Positions 26,503 to 35,059 of a stretch of 43,791 nt of DNA are shown here, one piece after another. Source of the DNA: Hyphomicrobiaceae bacterium. Its GTDB lineage: Bacteria; Pseudomonadota; Alphaproteobacteria; Rhizobiales; Xanthobacteraceae. The stretch spans positions 1 to 43,791 of the forward strand of contig CANJBX010000028.1 of NCBI GenBank assembly GCA_947472885.1, in the 5' to 3' direction. Position 1 is the first letter of the stretch. Each line of letters starts with the position of its first letter. Below the pieces are notes generated by a model, which ran no database searches, was not told where the DNA came from, and saw only the letters and a list, made by a program, of their open reading frames with translations. The position numbers and the translations under genes are program-made.

Positions 26503-27663
26503 ATGGCACCCCGTTTTCGCGCCGATCAAGTTGGAAGCCTGCTGCGGCCGCAGGAACTCAAGAATGCGTTTCGCGACGCCAGCCAGAAGAAAATCAGCGA
26601 CGCGGCGTTGAGTGAGATCAAGGACCGCTGCATCCGGGACGCCATCAAGATGCAGGAAGACGCCGGGCTGAAGTCCATCACCGACGGCGAGTTCCGCCGC
26701 GGCTCATGGTTCTTCGGTTTCGTGCAGGCGGTTGAAGGATTGACCGTCAAGGACTCGATCTTCGATTTCCGCGACGACCACGGCGGGCACGCGACATTCC
26801 AGAGCGCCTATGTCGAAGGTAAGCTCAAGCGTACCCAAGGCATCACGACCGATGAGTTCCAGTTCGTGCGTCACAACACCAGACACACGCCGAAAGTCAC
26901 CATGCCGACGCCGAGCCTGGTGCATTTCTTCCGGCTCGATCAGGCTGCGGATCCGAAGGTCTATCCGCGCATGGAGGATTTCTGGACAGACCTGATCGCG
27001 GTCTATCGCGCCGAACTCGTGGCATTGGGTGCGCTTGGCTGCTCGACGGTGCAACTCGATGAAGTTCCGGTTGCGATGCTGTGCGATCCGAAAATCCGCG
27101 AACAGGTCAAAAGCAAGGGCGCCGACCCCGACACGTTGCTGCGCATCTACATTGACGCTATCAACCAGATCTCGGCGACCAAGCCTGCGGGCATGACCCT
27201 CGCCGTGCATCTGTGCAAGGGCAACTACAAGGGCCACTGGATGGCGGAAGGCGGCTACGACGCCGTCGCCGAACGGCTGTTCAACGAAGCCGACGTCGAT
27301 ACGTTCTTTCTCGAATACGAAAGCCCGCGCGCAGGCGGCTTCGAGCCGCTGCGCCATGTGCCCAGGAACAAGAACGTCGTCCTCGGCCTCGTCAGCAGCA
27401 AGACACCCGACCTCGAACCGCTCGATGCGCTGCTGCGGCGGCTCGATGAAGCCGGCAAATACATTTCACTCGATCAGGTGGGCGTCAGCCCGCAATGCGG
27501 ATTTGCCTCCAGTGTCGGCGGAAACCCCTTGAGCATCGACGACGAACGCCGCAAATTGAGCCGCGTCGTCGAACTGGCGAACGCCGTGTGGGGAGCCTGC
27601 GGGAATTCCCCACCGTCTGAGTTAAGCGGCATCAAGCCGGGCGGTTTGGGGAGAATCCAATGA
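26503..27663 (+). CDS. MetE C-terminal-domain-like zinc methyltransferase
   Basis: This 386-residue protein resembles the C-terminal catalytic half of cobalamin-independent methionine synthase. It begins FRADQVGSLLRP, and the zinc ligands are present: His236 and Cys238 in HLCKG, a Glu near 271-273 in LEYES, and Cys332 in SPQCGF. The N-terminal folate-binding half of MetE is absent, so it is not a full methionine synthase. Such stand-alone proteins could move a methyl group from a substrate or demethylate a methoxylated compound; that is inference. It starts 5 bases after the ligase gene and its end overlaps the DoxX gene by 4 bases, so all three form an operon. Confidence 0.85.
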   Translation: MAPRFRADQVGSLLRPQELKNAFRDASQKKISDAALSEIKDRCIRDAIKMQEDAGLKSITDGEFRRGSWFFGFVQAVEGLTVKDSIFDFRDDHGGHATFQSAYVEGKLKRTQGITTDEFQFVRHNTRHTPKVTMPTPSLVHFFRLDQAADPKVYPRMEDFWTDLIAVYRAELVALGALGCSTVQLDEVPVAMLCDPKIREQVKSKGADPDTLLRIYIDAINQISATKPAGMTLAVHLCKGNYKGHWMAEGGYDAVAERLFNEADVDTFFLEYESPRAGGFEPLRHVPRNKNVVLGLVSSKTPDLEPLDALLRRLDEAGKYISLDQVGVSPQCGFASSVGGNPLSIDDERRKLSRVVELANAVWGACGNSPPSELSGIKPGGLGRIQ

Positions 27664-28124
27664 CGGGTTACGTGTTTCCGCAGCTTGCGGGTTTCTACAA
27701 CGCCCTGCTGCCGTGGGTCGAAGCCTTGCTGCGCGTCATCATCGCGCTGTGCCTCATTCCGCACGGGTTACGCTCGGGCTTTGGTCTGTTTCCCGAAACC
27801 GGCATGCCGGTGAAGTCCACCAAGATGCTGGGCGAAATCCTCGATAAGGAAGGCTACCGGCCCGGCAAGCTGTGGGCGCCGATCATCATCATCACCGAAC
27901 TGGTCGGCGGACCAATGCTCGCGCTGGGATTGTTCACGCGGCCGGTGTCGATTCCGATTTTCATCCTGCTGGTGATGTCGATCCGTGAACACGGCCAGTT
28001 CGGCTGGTTCTGGAACAAGCAGGGCGCGGAATATCCGCTGATCTGGGCCGCAGCCTCGCTGTATTTCCTGGTGCGCGGCGGCGGCCCGATTTCGCTCGAT
28101 GCCCAGATCGGCTGGCAGTTCTAG
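27660..28124 (+). CDS. DoxX-family membrane protein
   Basis: This 154-residue protein has four predicted membrane helices, near residues 17-40, 70-95, 95-112 and 125-142, with the family feel of ALLRVIIALCLIPHG and ITELVGGPMLALGLFTRPVS. DoxX-type proteins are membrane subunits linked to quinone or thiol redox chemistry. The start ATG overlaps the stop of the MetE-like gene, so translation is coupled. Association with a ligase and a methyltransferase-like protein suggests electron transfer for their pathway, but this is not proved by sequence. Confidence 0.85.
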   Translation: MTGYVFPQLAGFYNALLPWVEALLRVIIALCLIPHGLRSGFGLFPETGMPVKSTKMLGEILDKEGYRPGKLWAPIIIITELVGGPMLALGLFTRPVSIPIFILLVMSIREHGQFGWFWNKQGAEYPLIWAAASLYFLVRGGGPISLDAQIGWQF

Positions 28125-28171
28125 AAGCGGCGTAGAAACCAACCTGCGTCAGGCCCGCACGTGTTTCGGTC

Positions 28172-28216
28172 ATCCACGCCTTTCTTTTCTGAAATAGTAG
28201 AAAGCAAGGCGTGGAT
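28172..28216. repeat. Long hairpin between the DoxX and glutathione transferase genes
   Basis: The arms at 28172-28190 (starting ATCCACGCCTT) and 28199-28216 (ending AAGGCGTGGAT) pair over about 18 positions, with one mismatch and one bulge around an 8-base AT-rich loop. It lies 48 bases after the DoxX stop. It could end the upstream operon or process the mRNA; no T run follows. Confidence 0.6.
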
Positions 28217-28261
28217 AGCCAACCCCGCGGCCGATGATGTTCGCCAGGGAGTATCTCCACG

Positions 28262-28915
28262 ATGACCATCACCATTACTGCCTTTGAGCGGTCACCCGAT
28301 GGCGGCAAGGGACTGGCGCGCGATACGCGCGTTCGCTGGGCGCTTGAAGAAGTAGGCCTTCCCTACGCGGTTCGCCTGGTTTCGTTTCGTGCAATGAAGG
28401 AAGGAGCGCATCTAGCGCTTCATCCTTTCGGCCAGATTCCGACCTACGAGGAAGGCGATCTCGCCCTGTTCGAAACAGGGTCGATCGTGTTCCATATCGC
28501 CCAGCGCCATGCGGGCCTGCTACCGGACGATGCGAATGCGCGGGCGCGCGCGATCACATGGATGTTTGCCGCGCTCAACACGGTGGAGCCGGCGATCCTT
28601 GAACTCGCAACTGCCAGGATTGTCGAGGGCGATAAGCCCTGGACCAAGGAGAGCCTGCCGCTGGTCGCGGATCGCGTCCGCGAAAAGTTGAAGCAACTTT
28701 CCGCTCGCCTCGGCGACGCCGACTGGCTCGATGGCGCCTTCAGCGCGGGCGACCTGATGATGGTGTCGGTACTGCTGAGGCTAAAACCATCGGGCATTCT
28801 CGACGAATATCCGAACCTCTCTGCCTATGTCGCCCGCGGCGAAGCACGGCCCGCCTACAAGCGGGCTTTCGCCGCTCAACTGGCAGTCAACACCGGCAAG
28901 CCACCGGCCGGCTGA
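28262..28915 (+). CDS. Glutathione S-transferase family protein
   Basis: The protein has 217 residues. The N-terminal thioredoxin-like domain (about residues 1-82) has the GST marks HPFGQIPTYEEGDLALFETGSI, including the cis-Pro in QIPTYE and the Glu-Thr-Gly-Ser glutathione-binding turn. The C-terminal all-helical domain (about 90-205) contains WLDGAFSAGDLMMVSVLLR, the usual GST N-capping motif with Asp. A DARGKGLA-like stretch replaces the common catalytic Tyr/Ser region, so the catalytic residue is unclear. The start ATG 28262 has GGGAG about 13 bases before it, rather far, and no closer site is seen. Confidence 0.9.
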   Translation: MTITITAFERSPDGGKGLARDTRVRWALEEVGLPYAVRLVSFRAMKEGAHLALHPFGQIPTYEEGDLALFETGSIVFHIAQRHAGLLPDDANARARAITWMFAALNTVEPAILELATARIVEGDKPWTKESLPLVADRVREKLKQLSARLGDADWLDGAFSAGDLMMVSVLLRLKPSGILDEYPNLSAYVARGEARPAYKRAFAAQLAVNTGKPPAG

Positions 28916-28974
28916 TTGAGGGCCGTCCCAGGATCGAAGTCGCCATCCGGTTTTTTCAGTTATGGGTCCTGACG

Positions 28975-29751
28975 CTAGTCATCCATGATCGCAACCGCGC
29001 GCGTCCAGCCGGCGGATGCTTTGTAAATCTTCACCGGGAAGCATGACACCACGAAGCCATGCGACGGCAAGGTTTCGAGGTTACCGAGCTTTTCCATGTG
29101 GCAATAGCCGATTTCCATGCTGGCCTTGTGACCTTCCCAGATGATCGACGGGTCCCTGGTTTCGGCGAAACGTTTGGCAGTCGCGCTGAACGGCGCATCC
29201 CAGCTCCAGCCGTCGGTTCCGGTGACACGCACGCCCTGCCTGGTCAGGAACAGTGTCGCCTCGCGGCCCATCCCGCAGCCTTTGTGCAAAAAGTCATCAT
29301 TGCCGTAGGCTTTGCCGGCAGCGGTATTCACCAGCACGATGTCCAGCGGCTTGAGCGTGTAGCCGATGCGGTCGAGTTCGCGCTTCATGTCGTCGGCGGT
29401 GCAGACGTAGCCATCGGGCTTGTTGCGGAAGTCGAACTTCACGCCGTCGCTGAAGCACCATTCCAGCGGTACTTCATCAATCGTGATCGCACGCTCACCA
29501 TTGTTCATGGTCGGATGGAAATGCCACGGCGCATCGAGGTGCGTACCGTTGTGGGTGGAGATCGTGACGGTTTCGACCGCGGCGCCCATGCCTTCCGGCA
29601 ACTGGTCGGCGGTCAGTCCGGGAAACTGTGCGGCAAATGTCGCGGCGCCGTCCGTGTGGTTTGAATAGGCGATCTTGGGCAGCATCGGCGCGGGATCGGA
29701 CGCGATGCCCGCCTTCAAGCCAGCCGAAATGTCGATGAAACGCCTGGGCAT
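28975..29751 (-). CDS. Cyclase-family (kynurenine formamidase-like) hydrolase
   Basis: This 258-residue cyclase-family protein is probably a metal-dependent amidase or lactonase. The active-site motif HNGTHLDAPWHF near residues 65-77 matches the HxGTHxDxPxH motif that binds the metal in kynurenine formamidase-like enzymes. A later HKG segment (residue about 155) and SMEIGYCHMEKL also match. ATG 29751 was chosen because GGAAGG precedes it and the domain starts there. The frame reads open further upstream only because a decayed response-regulator fragment happens to be in phase. The gene is convergent with the glutathione transferase and stands alone on its strand. Confidence 0.88.
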   Translation of the reverse strand: MPRRFIDISAGLKAGIASDPAPMLPKIAYSNHTDGAATFAAQFPGLTADQLPEGMGAAVETVTISTHNGTHLDAPWHFHPTMNNGERAITIDEVPLEWCFSDGVKFDFRNKPDGYVCTADDMKRELDRIGYTLKPLDIVLVNTAAGKAYGNDDFLHKGCGMGREATLFLTRQGVRVTGTDGWSWDAPFSATAKRFAETRDPSIIWEGHKASMEIGYCHMEKLGNLETLPSHGFVVSCFPVKIYKASAGWTRAVAIMDD

Positions 29752-29787
29752 TTGCCTTCCCCCACTGTTTTGCGGATGAAGATAGAG

Positions 29788-29969
29788 CAAAGCATTCGCC
29801 GCCGCCACGCGCAGCAATCCCAGGCCATTCATCTCCGGCATGTTGAAATCAGGGATGATCAGATCGTGCGGCTGTCCGATAGCCTTGAACAGGGCCCCTG
29901 CCTATTCTCGGCTTCGTGGATCAAACGGATGCCGACGCTTTCGAACATCAGGCGCATGACGCAATTCAT
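29788..29969 (-). pseudogene. Remnant of a response-regulator receiver domain
   Basis: Two minus-strand frames together give part of a CheY-like receiver. One frame reads MRLMFESVGIRLIHEAEN; the other, from about 29900 downward, reads ALFKAIGQPHDLIIPDFNMPEMNGL. The last segment is the phosphorylation-site motif of receivers (Asp in IIPDFNMPEMNG). A one-base frameshift near 29900 separates the two pieces; the N-terminal acidic pair is missing and the C-terminal third is gone. The fragment runs directly into the cyclase gene's leader. It is a decayed gene end with no intact partner kinase nearby. Confidence 0.7.
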
Positions 29970-30319
29970 CGCCCAAGGAAAACGCACGCCAAACAAATTA
30001 CAAACCGTGTATAGGGATGAACTCACAAAGTTTATTTGGATAATTTGCGTTTTCAACGCAATTTAATCTCGTATTCGCCAATGCCATTACTCACATTTTT
30101 CACACAATACTTTTACCAGGCACTCATAGACTTCATATCTCTCAATTCGTAATGCGGCATCACGCCGCGCAATAGGAAGCTATACTGCGGCAAATTGCCA
30201 AACACGAAACATCTCGTGGCCGTCGCCCACGAATGCGTTATGTTTTGCATCCAAGCTGTCGAATGGCGGCCAAGTCCACATGCAAAAACGTGGACAATAA
30301 ACGCCCATGGGAGGATGCA
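29970..30319. other. AT-rich intergenic region upstream of the Liv-type transporter
   Basis: About 350 bases without a gene, clearly richer in A and T than the neighbours. It presumably holds the promoter of the transporter operon. A small hairpin GCGGC/GCCGC occurs near 30153-30167. No clear operator was identified. Confidence 0.5.
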
Positions 30320-31516
30320 ATGCAAAGACGGAACCTATTGAAGCTGGCAGCAGCGGGCGTGGTCGCAGGATCGCTCGGACTTGGCACAGCGCAGGCGGCG
30401 GACACGATCAAGATCGGCGTCGTCGGCCCGAAGACCGGCCCGCTCGCGGGTGGCGCGGCCATCACACATTTTCCGAATTTCATGATGTGGCAGAAGCTGG
30501 TGAACGACCGCGGCGGCCTCAAGCTGAAGGACGGCCAGCGCAAGATCGAGCTGATCGAATACGATGATCGCACATCGCCGCCGGAAACCATCAAGGCGGT
30601 CGAGCGTCTCGCAACGGTCGATAATGCCGATTTCATCATGCCGGTGTACGGCACCGGATTTAACCTCGCTGCCGCGCCAATCTTCGCCAAGCACGACTAT
30701 CCGCAGCTGGCGCAGGCCTTCGTGACCGACCAGGGCCCCGAACTCATCAAGCGTTACCCGAATCTCTTCATCATCCAGGGCCCGACGAAAGCCTTCGCGC
30801 GCGACGCCATCGCGGTGCTGAAGAAATTGCTTGACGAGAAGAAGATCGGCAACCGCGTCGCGGTCGTGAACGTCGCCGACGCTTTCGGCATCGAACTCGC
30901 GAACGTAGCCCGTCCGCTGTTCAAGGAAGCCGGCTTCGAACTCGTCTATGACAAGTCGTACCCGCTCGGCACGCAGGACCTCGCGCCCATCGTGAAGGGG
31001 GCGAAGGCTGCCAATCCCGACGCGTTCGTGGCATGGTCCTATCCGCCGGACACGTTTGCGCTCCTGGAGCAGGCCAAGATCGAAGGCCTGAACGTGAAGG
31101 CTTACTATAGCGCCGTCGCAACGGCGTTTCAGGGCTTCTACGGCAAGTACGGCCAGCTCGCCGAGAACGTCCTTGGTGCAGGCGGATACGAAGATACGCC
31201 GGCGATCCGCGACTACATGAAGATCCACAAGCAGGTCACGGGCGTGGACGCCGACTACTGGGGCAGCGCCCTGTACGGCTCGATGCTGCAGGTACTCGAA
31301 CAGTCGATCGAGGGCGTCGGCTCGCTCGACAGGAAGGCCGTCACGGCCTACATCAAGAGCCGCACCTTCAAGACGATCGTTGGCGACATGGACCTGCGCA
31401 ACCAGCAGATGACCCGCGTCTGGACCGTCGGCCAGTGGCAAAACGGCTTCTTCCAGGCCGTCGCCGGTGATGGTTTCACCAACTACAAGCCAGTGATCCT
31501 GAAGAACAACTGGTAA
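30320..31516 (+). CDS. ABC transporter substrate-binding protein, Liv type
   Basis: This 398-residue periplasmic binding protein of the leucine/amide family has a signal peptide starting MQRRNLLKLAAAG; the twin arginines hint at Tat export. Mature sequence starts DTIKIGVVGPKTGPLAGG. The two-lobed fold shows RTSPPETIKAVERL and VYGTGFNLAAAPIF in lobe one and AWSYPPDTFALLEQAK in lobe two. ATG 30320 has GGGAGG 6 bases upstream. It heads an operon of five transporter genes. Family members bind branched-chain amino acids but also aromatic acids, amides and urea; the surrounding catabolic genes make an organic acid plausible. Confidence 0.94.
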   Translation: MQRRNLLKLAAAGVVAGSLGLGTAQAADTIKIGVVGPKTGPLAGGAAITHFPNFMMWQKLVNDRGGLKLKDGQRKIELIEYDDRTSPPETIKAVERLATVDNADFIMPVYGTGFNLAAAPIFAKHDYPQLAQAFVTDQGPELIKRYPNLFIIQGPTKAFARDAIAVLKKLLDEKKIGNRVAVVNVADAFGIELANVARPLFKEAGFELVYDKSYPLGTQDLAPIVKGAKAANPDAFVAWSYPPDTFALLEQAKIEGLNVKAYYSAVATAFQGFYGKYGQLAENVLGAGGYEDTPAIRDYMKIHKQVTGVDADYWGSALYGSMLQVLEQSIEGVGSLDRKAVTAYIKSRTFKTIVGDMDLRNQQMTRVWTVGQWQNGFFQAVAGDGFTNYKPVILKNNW

Positions 31517-31561
31517 GCGCTTCTCCGTCCGGCGTGGGCATTTGCACGCGCCGGACGAGAT

Positions 31562-32476
31562 TTGCTGAAGGCGCTCAAAGAGTTCGCTCCAAGGTTTACG
31601 CTACCGCTCATGGACATCATCATTATCGGCCTGCTGCTGGGCGGAACCTACGCCCTGATGGCGATGGGCTTGCAACTGCAATACGGCGTCGCGCGTATAA
31701 TGAATCTCGCCAACGGCGAGATGCTAGTGGCTGGCGCGTTCGGCACGTTCTGGTTTTACTCGGCGACCAAGTTCAGCCCGCTGATCTCGCTCGCCGTCAT
31801 TGTGCCACTTGCCTTCGCTGCGAACTGGGCAATCTACCGCGTACTCATTACGCCGCTGGTCCGCCGCGCCAAAAGCCAGGGCCAGCTCGAGGTCGACAGC
31901 ATTCTGGCGACGTTCGGCCTGAGCTTCATCTTCGTCGGCGGCCTGCTCGCGCTGTTTGGCGGCGACTACCTGAGCTATTCCTATCTGGCGCGGCCCATCT
32001 TCATTCTTGGCCAGCCTTACGGGCTTAACCGTGTCACTGCCTTCATCGGCGCCTTGGCGCTGTGCGCCGGGCTTTACATCTGGCTGCACAAGACGCGCGC
32101 AGGGCTTGCGCTACGCGCGGTTGCGGTTAGCCCGTCTGCCGCAGGGTTGGTGAGCATCAACGTGCCGCGCGCCTCCGCGCTGGCATTCGCACTCGGCGGC
32201 GCGGTGACCGCTGCCGGCGGGTCGCTGCTCAGTATCTTCCTGACTTTCGATGCCTCGCTCGGCGTCGTGTTCACCCTGAAGGCGCTTGTCATCGTCATTA
32301 TGGGCGGCGTCAGCGACATTCGCGGCGCAATAGTCGCTGCATTCATCCTCGGCCTTGCCGAAACCATCGTCGCGAGCCTTGTCGATCCGGGCCTGACGCT
32401 CGCTGCCGCCTACGTGTTGTTCATCGTCATCCTGCTGATCAAGCCCGAAGGGCTGTTCGGGAGGCGGTCCTCATGA
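31562..32476 (+). CDS. Liv-type ABC permease, LivH-like
   Basis: The permease has 304 residues and about eight membrane helices. The family start IIIIGLLLGGTYALMAMGLQLQYGVARIMNLANGEML is near residue 18, and the ATPase-contact loop lies in the middle around LHKTRAGLALRAVAVSPSAA. The C-terminal GVSDIRGAIVAAFILGLAE is the family hallmark. The frame opens at TTG 31562, with GGACGAG a few bases upstream; ATG 31610 would start right at the first helix but lacks a ribosome-binding site, so the exact start is uncertain. It sits 45 bases after the binding-protein gene and overlaps the LivM-like gene by 4 bases. Confidence 0.92.
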   Translation: MLKALKEFAPRFTLPLMDIIIIGLLLGGTYALMAMGLQLQYGVARIMNLANGEMLVAGAFGTFWFYSATKFSPLISLAVIVPLAFAANWAIYRVLITPLVRRAKSQGQLEVDSILATFGLSFIFVGGLLALFGGDYLSYSYLARPIFILGQPYGLNRVTAFIGALALCAGLYIWLHKTRAGLALRAVAVSPSAAGLVSINVPRASALAFALGGAVTAAGGSLLSIFLTFDASLGVVFTLKALVIVIMGGVSDIRGAIVAAFILGLAETIVASLVDPGLTLAAAYVLFIVILLIKPEGLFGRRSS

Positions 32477-33525
32477 GCAATGCAGACACACACGGCGATA
32501 CCAAGCCAACAGCGTTCGCGCAGGCGATGCTGGACTTGCGCGAAAGCGCCGTGCTGAGCGGCACCGAAAAACGCAACCTCGCGATCTGCGCCATCGTCGC
32601 GGCACTGTGGGCGCTGCTGCCGCTGTTCAGCACGGGTTATATTCTTTCACTCGGCATCTCGATCACGATCTTTGCGGGCCTCGCAACCTCGTGGACATTG
32701 TTCTCCGGCCCCACGAACTACATCTCGCTCGCCACCGCCGCCTTCTTCGGCATTGGCATGTATACGGTCGCCGGGGGCGTCAACCTGTTGCCTTACCCCG
32801 TACTCATCCTGATCGCCGCCGTCGCCGGCGCGCTGTTCGCCGCGCTGATCGGGCTCGCGACGCTGCGCATCTCCGGCGTCTATTTCGTGATCTTCTCGCT
32901 CGGTCTTGCCGAGCTTGTCCGGCAGGTCGTGTCATGGGGCCAGCATGTGATGGGCACCAGCAGCGGGCTTTACGTCCTCGTCGATCGCAGCGACTCCGTA
33001 TTCTTCTGGCAATTGCTGGTATTCACTCTGGTGGTGTTTCTGGTGAGCTGGTGGATCGGGCGTTCGCGGCTGGGTTTCGCGCTGCGCATCATCGGCAATG
33101 ACGAAGTCGTCGCGGTCCATTGCGGTATCAACACCGCGCGCGCCAAGGTCACGCTGTTCATCATCTCCAGCACCTTCGCCGCCATTGCAGGCGCGCTGGT
33201 CGCGCCGCGCTGGAGCTACGTCGAACCGACACTGGCGTTCAGTCCGTTCCTGTCGTTTCAGGTTGTCATTATGTCGCTTCTGGGCGGCGTACACCGGCTG
33301 TGGGGGCCATTGGTCGGCGTCATCCCCTTCACCATCATGTGGGAATTCATCTCGGCGAAGTTTCCTTCCCAGACGACACTGTTGCTGGGCGTCGCATTCC
33401 TGCTGATCGTCTATTTTATTCCCCATGGCTTCGTCGGGCTGATCGAGGACTTCTCGCGCCGCCGCAGCGGCATCTGGGCGGCGCTGCGCAGCAAGTGGCA
33501 AGCCAAGGGTGGCGGCCATGAATAG
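32473..33525 (+). CDS. Liv-type ABC permease, LivM-like
   Basis: The permease has 350 residues. A polar N-terminus of about 38 residues precedes about nine membrane helices, with FSGPTNYISLATAAFFGIGMYT near residue 78 and WIGRSRLGFALRIIGNDEVVA near 195 as the ATPase-contact loop. GGVHRLWGPLVGVIPF is the family's C-terminal mark. ATG 32473 overlaps the LivH-like stop by 4 bases and its own stop overlaps the LivG-like start by 8, so the operon is tightly coupled. Confidence 0.93.
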   Translation: MSNADTHGDTKPTAFAQAMLDLRESAVLSGTEKRNLAICAIVAALWALLPLFSTGYILSLGISITIFAGLATSWTLFSGPTNYISLATAAFFGIGMYTVAGGVNLLPYPVLILIAAVAGALFAALIGLATLRISGVYFVIFSLGLAELVRQVVSWGQHVMGTSSGLYVLVDRSDSVFFWQLLVFTLVVFLVSWWIGRSRLGFALRIIGNDEVVAVHCGINTARAKVTLFIISSTFAAIAGALVAPRWSYVEPTLAFSPFLSFQVVIMSLLGGVHRLWGPLVGVIPFTIMWEFISAKFPSQTTLLLGVAFLLIVYFIPHGFVGLIEDFSRRRSGIWAALRSKWQAKGGGHE

Positions 33526-34255
33526 CCCGTCCGCAGCACTCACTATCGGCGGCGTCACCAAGCGCTTTGGCGGCCTGGTTGCGGTCAACAATATCTCCTT
33601 CACCTTGCCCGCTAACAAGGTGCTTGGCCTGATCGGACCCAACGGCTCCGGCAAGACCACCATGATCAACCTGATCTCCGGCGCCCTGAAGCCCAGCGCC
33701 GGCGCCATACACCTGCACGGCGACAGCATTTCCGACCGCTCGGCAAGCGAGATTGCGACACTTGGGCTGTCGCGCACGTTCCAGATCGTGCGGATGCTGC
33801 CGGGGCTGACGGTGCTGGAAAACGTGCAGGCTGGCGGCGTATTCGGCCATCGCCGCATGTGGGGCACGGAGCTGCGCGAACATTCGCGCGCGTTGTTGCA
33901 GAAAGTCGGCCTGCAAGGCGTCGATGACACGGTCGTCAGCGCGCTGACCTACATCGACCAGAAACGCGTGGAGCTTGCGCGGGCGCTGGTCGCAGATCCG
34001 AAGGTGCTGCTGCTCGACGAATGGCTCGCTGGCCTCAACCCGACGGAGCTAAAGACCGGCATCGCGCTGATCGAGCAACTGCGCACCGAAGGCCGCACCA
34101 TCATGATCGTGGAACACGTCATGGATGCGATCCGCAGCCTGTGCGACACCTGCGTCGTCATGAACAGCGGCGCCAAGATCGCCGAAGGTACGCCGCGCGA
34201 GGTCCTGTCCGATGCTGAAGTGATCCGGGCCTATCTCGGAGACATCGATGCTTGA
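33518..34255 (+). CDS. Liv-type ABC ATPase, LivG-like
   Basis: The ATPase has 245 residues. Walker A is GPNGSGKTT, Walker B is VLLLDEWLAGL, and the switch histidine follows in MIVEHVMD. The signature motif reads LTYIDQKRVEL, a departure from LSGGQ, and even from the LxYGxQR form common in LivG, because the glycine is isoleucine. The ATG at 33518 lies behind AAGGGTGG; a GTG at 33509 is an in-frame alternative. It pairs with the LivF-like ATPase to power the two permeases. Confidence 0.93.
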   Translation: MNSPSAALTIGGVTKRFGGLVAVNNISFTLPANKVLGLIGPNGSGKTTMINLISGALKPSAGAIHLHGDSISDRSASEIATLGLSRTFQIVRMLPGLTVLENVQAGGVFGHRRMWGTELREHSRALLQKVGLQGVDDTVVSALTYIDQKRVELARALVADPKVLLLDEWLAGLNPTELKTGIALIEQLRTEGRTIMIVEHVMDAIRSLCDTCVVMNSGAKIAEGTPREVLSDAEVIRAYLGDIDA

Positions 34256-34955
34256 GTGCAAGAACATCGCCGTGTTTTACGGCCGCCACCGTGCGGTCGA
34301 GGACGTCAGCATGCAGATTGCGCCTGGCGAGATCGTCGTCATGCTCGGATCGAACGGCGCCGGCAAAAGCACGTTCCTGCGCGCGATTGCCGGGCAAAAA
34401 GCGAAGGCGAGCGGAACCGTCGTCATGGATGGCGCCGACATCAGCCATCGTCCGTCCCATGAAATCGTCGAGGCCGGTATTGCGCTGGTGCCCGAGGATC
34501 GTGGCATTTTTGCCGACATGACCGTGCAGGAAAACCTGATCCTCGGCGCGCATCCGCGCCGTGCCCGCGCACTTGAAGCAGACAACATGGCGCGCGTACT
34601 GGGCTTGTTTCCGCGTCTGGCCGAACGGCCCAAACAACTCGTGCGCACCATGAGCGGCGGCGAGCGCCAGATGGTTGCGCTTGGACGTGCGATGATGTCG
34701 GCGCCTTCGATCCTGATGCTGGACGAGCCTTCGCTCGGCCTGTCGCCGCTGTTGACCAGCGAACTGTTCCGCTCGCTGGTCAAGATCAAGGACACCGGAG
34801 TCGGGATTTTTCTGGTCGAGCAAAACGCCAAGCAAAGCCTGGCGATAGCCGACCGCGGCTATCTGCTCGACAACGGGCGCATCGTCGGAGCGGATAGCGC
34901 GGCTGCGCTATCCAGGGATGAGAAGGTCCGCCACGCCTATCTGGGCGCGGGCTAG
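34248..34955 (+). CDS. Liv-type ABC ATPase, LivF-like
   Basis: The ATPase has 235 residues. Walker A is GSNGAGKST, the signature is MSGGERQMVALGRAM (a proper SGGE type), Walker B is ILMLDEPSLGLSP, and the switch residue is in FLVEQNAKQS, where Gln replaces His as usual in LivF. The start overlaps the LivG-like stop by 8 bases. It completes the five-gene transporter. A palindromic repeat begins at the stop codon. Confidence 0.94.
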   Translation: MLECKNIAVFYGRHRAVEDVSMQIAPGEIVVMLGSNGAGKSTFLRAIAGQKAKASGTVVMDGADISHRPSHEIVEAGIALVPEDRGIFADMTVQENLILGAHPRRARALEADNMARVLGLFPRLAERPKQLVRTMSGGERQMVALGRAMMSAPSILMLDEPSLGLSPLLTSELFRSLVKIKDTGVGIFLVEQNAKQSLAIADRGYLLDNGRIVGADSAAALSRDEKVRHAYLGAG

Positions 34956-35003
34956 GGCATGATCCCGAAAAGTGGACGCCGGTTTTCGGAATAGATCATG
35001 CCC
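34955..35003. repeat. Palindromic repeat at the end of the Liv operon
   Basis: The arms GGGCATGATC and GATCATGCCC pair perfectly. Inside them CCGAAAA and TTTTCGG pair with a small offset. The type GCATGATC-CGAAAA is common between genes in Hyphomicrobiales. It starts inside the TAG stop of the LivF-like gene. Confidence 0.7.
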
Positions 35004-35024
35004 AAACAAATAGAAAGGCGACCA

Positions 35025-35051
35025 GTCTGATCCAACGCAGTTGGATCAGAC
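35025..35051. terminator. Perfect 12-bp hairpin between convergent genes
   Basis: GTCTGATCCAAC and GTTGGATCAGAC form a perfect stem with a GCA loop. It lies between the 3' ends of the Liv operon and the DUF1993 gene. No long T run follows on either strand, so a bidirectional terminator is possible but not certain. Confidence 0.45.
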
Positions 35052-35059
35052 CTTGGAGC

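Noticed and set aside
26503-27663. Calling the MetE-like protein a methionine synthase
   Set aside because: The N-terminal folate-binding half is absent and the operon context is catabolic.
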